Of a DNA stretch of 56,448 nt, positions 54,879-56,448 are shown one piece after another. Position numbers and translations under genes: made by a program. The notes under the pieces were generated by a model. The model had not been told where the DNA came from. It searched no databases and saw only the letters and a program-made list of their open reading frames with translations. The stretch comes from Rhizophlyctis rosea (Eukaryota; Chytridiomycota; Chytridiomycetes; Rhizophlyctidales; Rhizophlyctidaceae). Within the stretch, counting starts at the first letter, position 1; every line of letters begins with the position of its first letter. The stretch is taken from NCBI GenBank assembly GCA_027596075.1, contig JADGJC010000010.1, positions 1 through 56,448 of the forward strand. Reading direction: 5' to 3'.

Positions 54879-55792
54879 CCTGATCCGGTACTAGGCTGCT
54901 GAGCGTATCAATGCGCTTTTGAAGGGCGTCCCCAGTCTGTAAACAAATCAATGATACATATAGGTAGTTAGCTGCTTATAGGAAAGTGTCCAAGTCCGGG
55001 AGATGTATTTTCCCGTCCTGTGCTATGCCCGCTTTCACTCAATTCCACGTGGCAAAACCACAAGCACACTATTATTTCCCAGGTACTCCAAAGCATAACG
55101 CACAAGGACCCTTACTTTTGACAAGCCAGTCCCTCAACATAGCAATAGGATAGGTCATTACTCAAAACACCAATGCCGACGTTGCAGCCCCACCATCCGA
55201 TGCCTCCTCCCCCCCATACTATCACAGTACACTCCCTCTTGCACTCCATCACCTACCCACCTTTGATAGCAATCACGTAAAGTATGCTGTGTATATGTGG
55301 TGGGGGTACGTGTGGTGGTGGTGTTCCGCAGCTCTCTGTTATTATTGGCCAGCAAGAGCAGCGAATAGCGGTAGGGCGAACAAGCAAGCGAATCACCATC
55401 CAGTTGCGGAGAGCGCCTTCGTTTCATTCGAGGGAAGCCTTCATTCAACATTCGGCCATGAGGCTGTGATGGGCTCGTGTTGCATATAATTTCCAAAATG
55501 GGAATAAATTAGGAATTGCGTATGTGGCGCGTAGTTGCTGCGGCGTGGCTGAAGAGTGAGAATTTTTTGGAGGATGATTAGACCATTTAGGGGAATCATT
55601 GGGAGTCGAGTCGGGATGGACAACCTGGAGGGAGCGTGGGAATGGGAAAGTCTTTCAGGGTTGGCTATTTTTATGTCCATTGGCGAAATTGTCAAGGTCG
55701 TCCAGTCGCAGGCTAAGTGTGAACTGGTTAGGTGTTCTACTTGATAGAGAGGGGCGTATCATACTATCAGTCTTGTTATAATATATGGAAAT
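54879..55792. other. Intergenic, divergent promoter region between HAP2 and the zinc-finger gene
   Basis: About 900 bp with no supported gene; only short frames without domains. It contains tatatgtggtgggggtacgt and a CT/AC-rich stretch around 55200-55250. Confidence 0.4.
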
Positions 55793-55834
55793 ATGCCTTT
55801 GTTGGACATACGAACACGACCACGCGGAGTCGAC

Positions 55835-56316
55835 ATGCTAGCTCCTTCTGCAACCGAAACGCTCGACAAAAGAACTCTCCCTTCAAGGTCAGCGCGACCT
55901 ACAACTTTCATCAGATGCGTTGGGTCAGACGTAGAGCTGTCTCAGTCGGACTCTTGCTACGAGGCCAGCGATAAAGATGACGTCGAAAGCGCCGAAGAAT
56001 CCGTCAGAGATATGCTGAGCATTCCTACTTCGGTCCTGCTTGGCAAACGCAAACGACGTGGCACGTCAGCTGGCTTGGATGTGGAAGAGGAGCATAATGA
56101 CAAGCTGCCGCAAAAGCAGGTCAAACGATCACCGCCCAAGGCTGTCAGAGTTTCTGGTCGGCAGCTTGTCGACAGCTCTGATGACGATGGCTCTTTGAGG
56201 CCATACCGATGTCCTTACGAAGGGTGTGGAAGAGCTTTCAAAAAGAGCGTCAAGCTAGTACGGCATGAGCGATCACACACCGACGAGGTATGTGTGTTGG
56301 AAGAGGAGGAAGAGTA
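55835..56316 (+). CDS. C2H2 zinc-finger protein (TFIIIA-like?), cut by the right edge
   Basis: The frame is open from ATG codons at 55793 and 55835; I prefer 55835 (MLAPSATETLDKRTLPSRSA), though the first is possible. The acidic/Ser-rich N-terminus has SCYEASDKDDVESAEESVRD, then a bipartite basic stretch (LLGKRKRRG; KQVKRSPPKAVRVSGRQ). The classical finger RPYRCPYEGCGRAFKKSVKL VRHERSHTDE (C-x4-C-x12-H-x3-H) follows. At about 56287 GTATGTG looks like a donor; read unspliced, the frame ends VCVLEEEEE at a TAG (56315-56317). TFIIIA also starts its finger array with an RPF.C...GC.KAF block, but a single finger cannot prove this. The remainder lies beyond the window. Confidence 0.6.
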
Positions 56317-56448
56317 GGAAGAGGAAGAAGCGGAGGACGAGGAGGGAGGAGGGAGGAGGGGTCGGAGGGGGGGGAAAGAGGAGGGACGAGGGGCGGAGGG
56401 GACAGAGGAAGAAAGGGGGAGAGGGCCGGGGGGAAGAGGAGAAAGATG
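56290..56448 (+). repeat. Purine-rich (G/A) low-complexity tract at the window edge
   Basis: About 160 bp, nearly all G and A on the plus strand (gaggagg, gaagagg, ggaggag units) with only scattered pyrimidines. It begins just inside the putative intron of the zinc-finger gene and runs to the end of the window. Confidence 0.9.

Overview
This window is nuclear DNA of a fungus, most likely a zoosporic (chytrid-type) one. The genes are broken by short introns (mostly about 60-110 bp) with GT...AG ends. Recognisable proteins are fungal or eukaryotic: KHDC4/BLOM7, RER1, a ubiquitin-specific protease, DUS3, HRQ1, ERF4, HAP2/NF-YA and an SSS-family symporter. A probable TMEM232-type protein (a family linked to flagella) also hints at a flagellate. 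Exon coordinates in the entries were assigned by hand from splice sites and protein logic. They are most reliable for KHDC4, RER1, DUS3, ERF4, HAP2, the SSS transporter and the lysozyme-like gene.

Layout. From 0 to 3.2 kb lies a minus-strand membrane/coiled-coil gene that runs off the left edge. From 3.9 to 7.6 kb are three damaged minus-strand genes: one unknown, a NUP54-like nucleoporin and an ankyrin protein. From 8.7 to 17.1 kb is a dense, intact housekeeping block: KHDC4 (-), RER1 (+), a USP deubiquitinase (-) and DUS3 (+). From 17.6 to 19.5 kb is an intact ankyrin protein, the inverted paralogue of the broken copy at 6-7.6 kb, followed by a 10-N gap. From 19.7 to 21.0 kb is a frame-broken unknown locus with an internal tandem duplication. 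From 21.8 to 25.6 kb is a very large multi-pass membrane plus coiled-coil protein related to the 2-3 kb locus. From 25.7 to 29.2 kb are repeats and two degraded coding stretches. From 29.3 to 31.7 kb is the SSS transporter (+). HRQ1 helicase (-) follows at 32.0-37.1 kb, then an F-box-like protein (+), ERF4 (+), and a TMEM232-like protein (-) containing the second 10-N gap. From 44.0 to 49.7 kb is a large minus-strand fusion. From 52.0 to 53.2 kb is a secreted lysozyme-like enzyme with cysteine-rich repeats. HAP2/NF-YA (-) follows, and a C2H2 zinc-finger gene is cut by the right edge, ending in a purine-only-like tract.

Most interesting element. The 5.7-kb minus-strand locus at 43977-49687 reads as a cold-shock-like domain, a ZNFX1/Hrr1-type SF1 RNA helicase, an NFX1-type zinc-finger remnant, and two PARP-type ADP-ribosyltransferase domains. 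ZNFX1-type helicases act in RNA silencing and antiviral RNA sensing, and PARPs act in antiviral ADP-ribosylation. A single polypeptide joining them would be an unusual RNA-surveillance protein. Other items are a reading frame that opens with an almost exact histone H3 tail, a 10-nt microexon in the USP gene, and repeated one-base frame breaks in otherwise conserved genes. Those breaks mean either decayed copies or residual sequencing indels.
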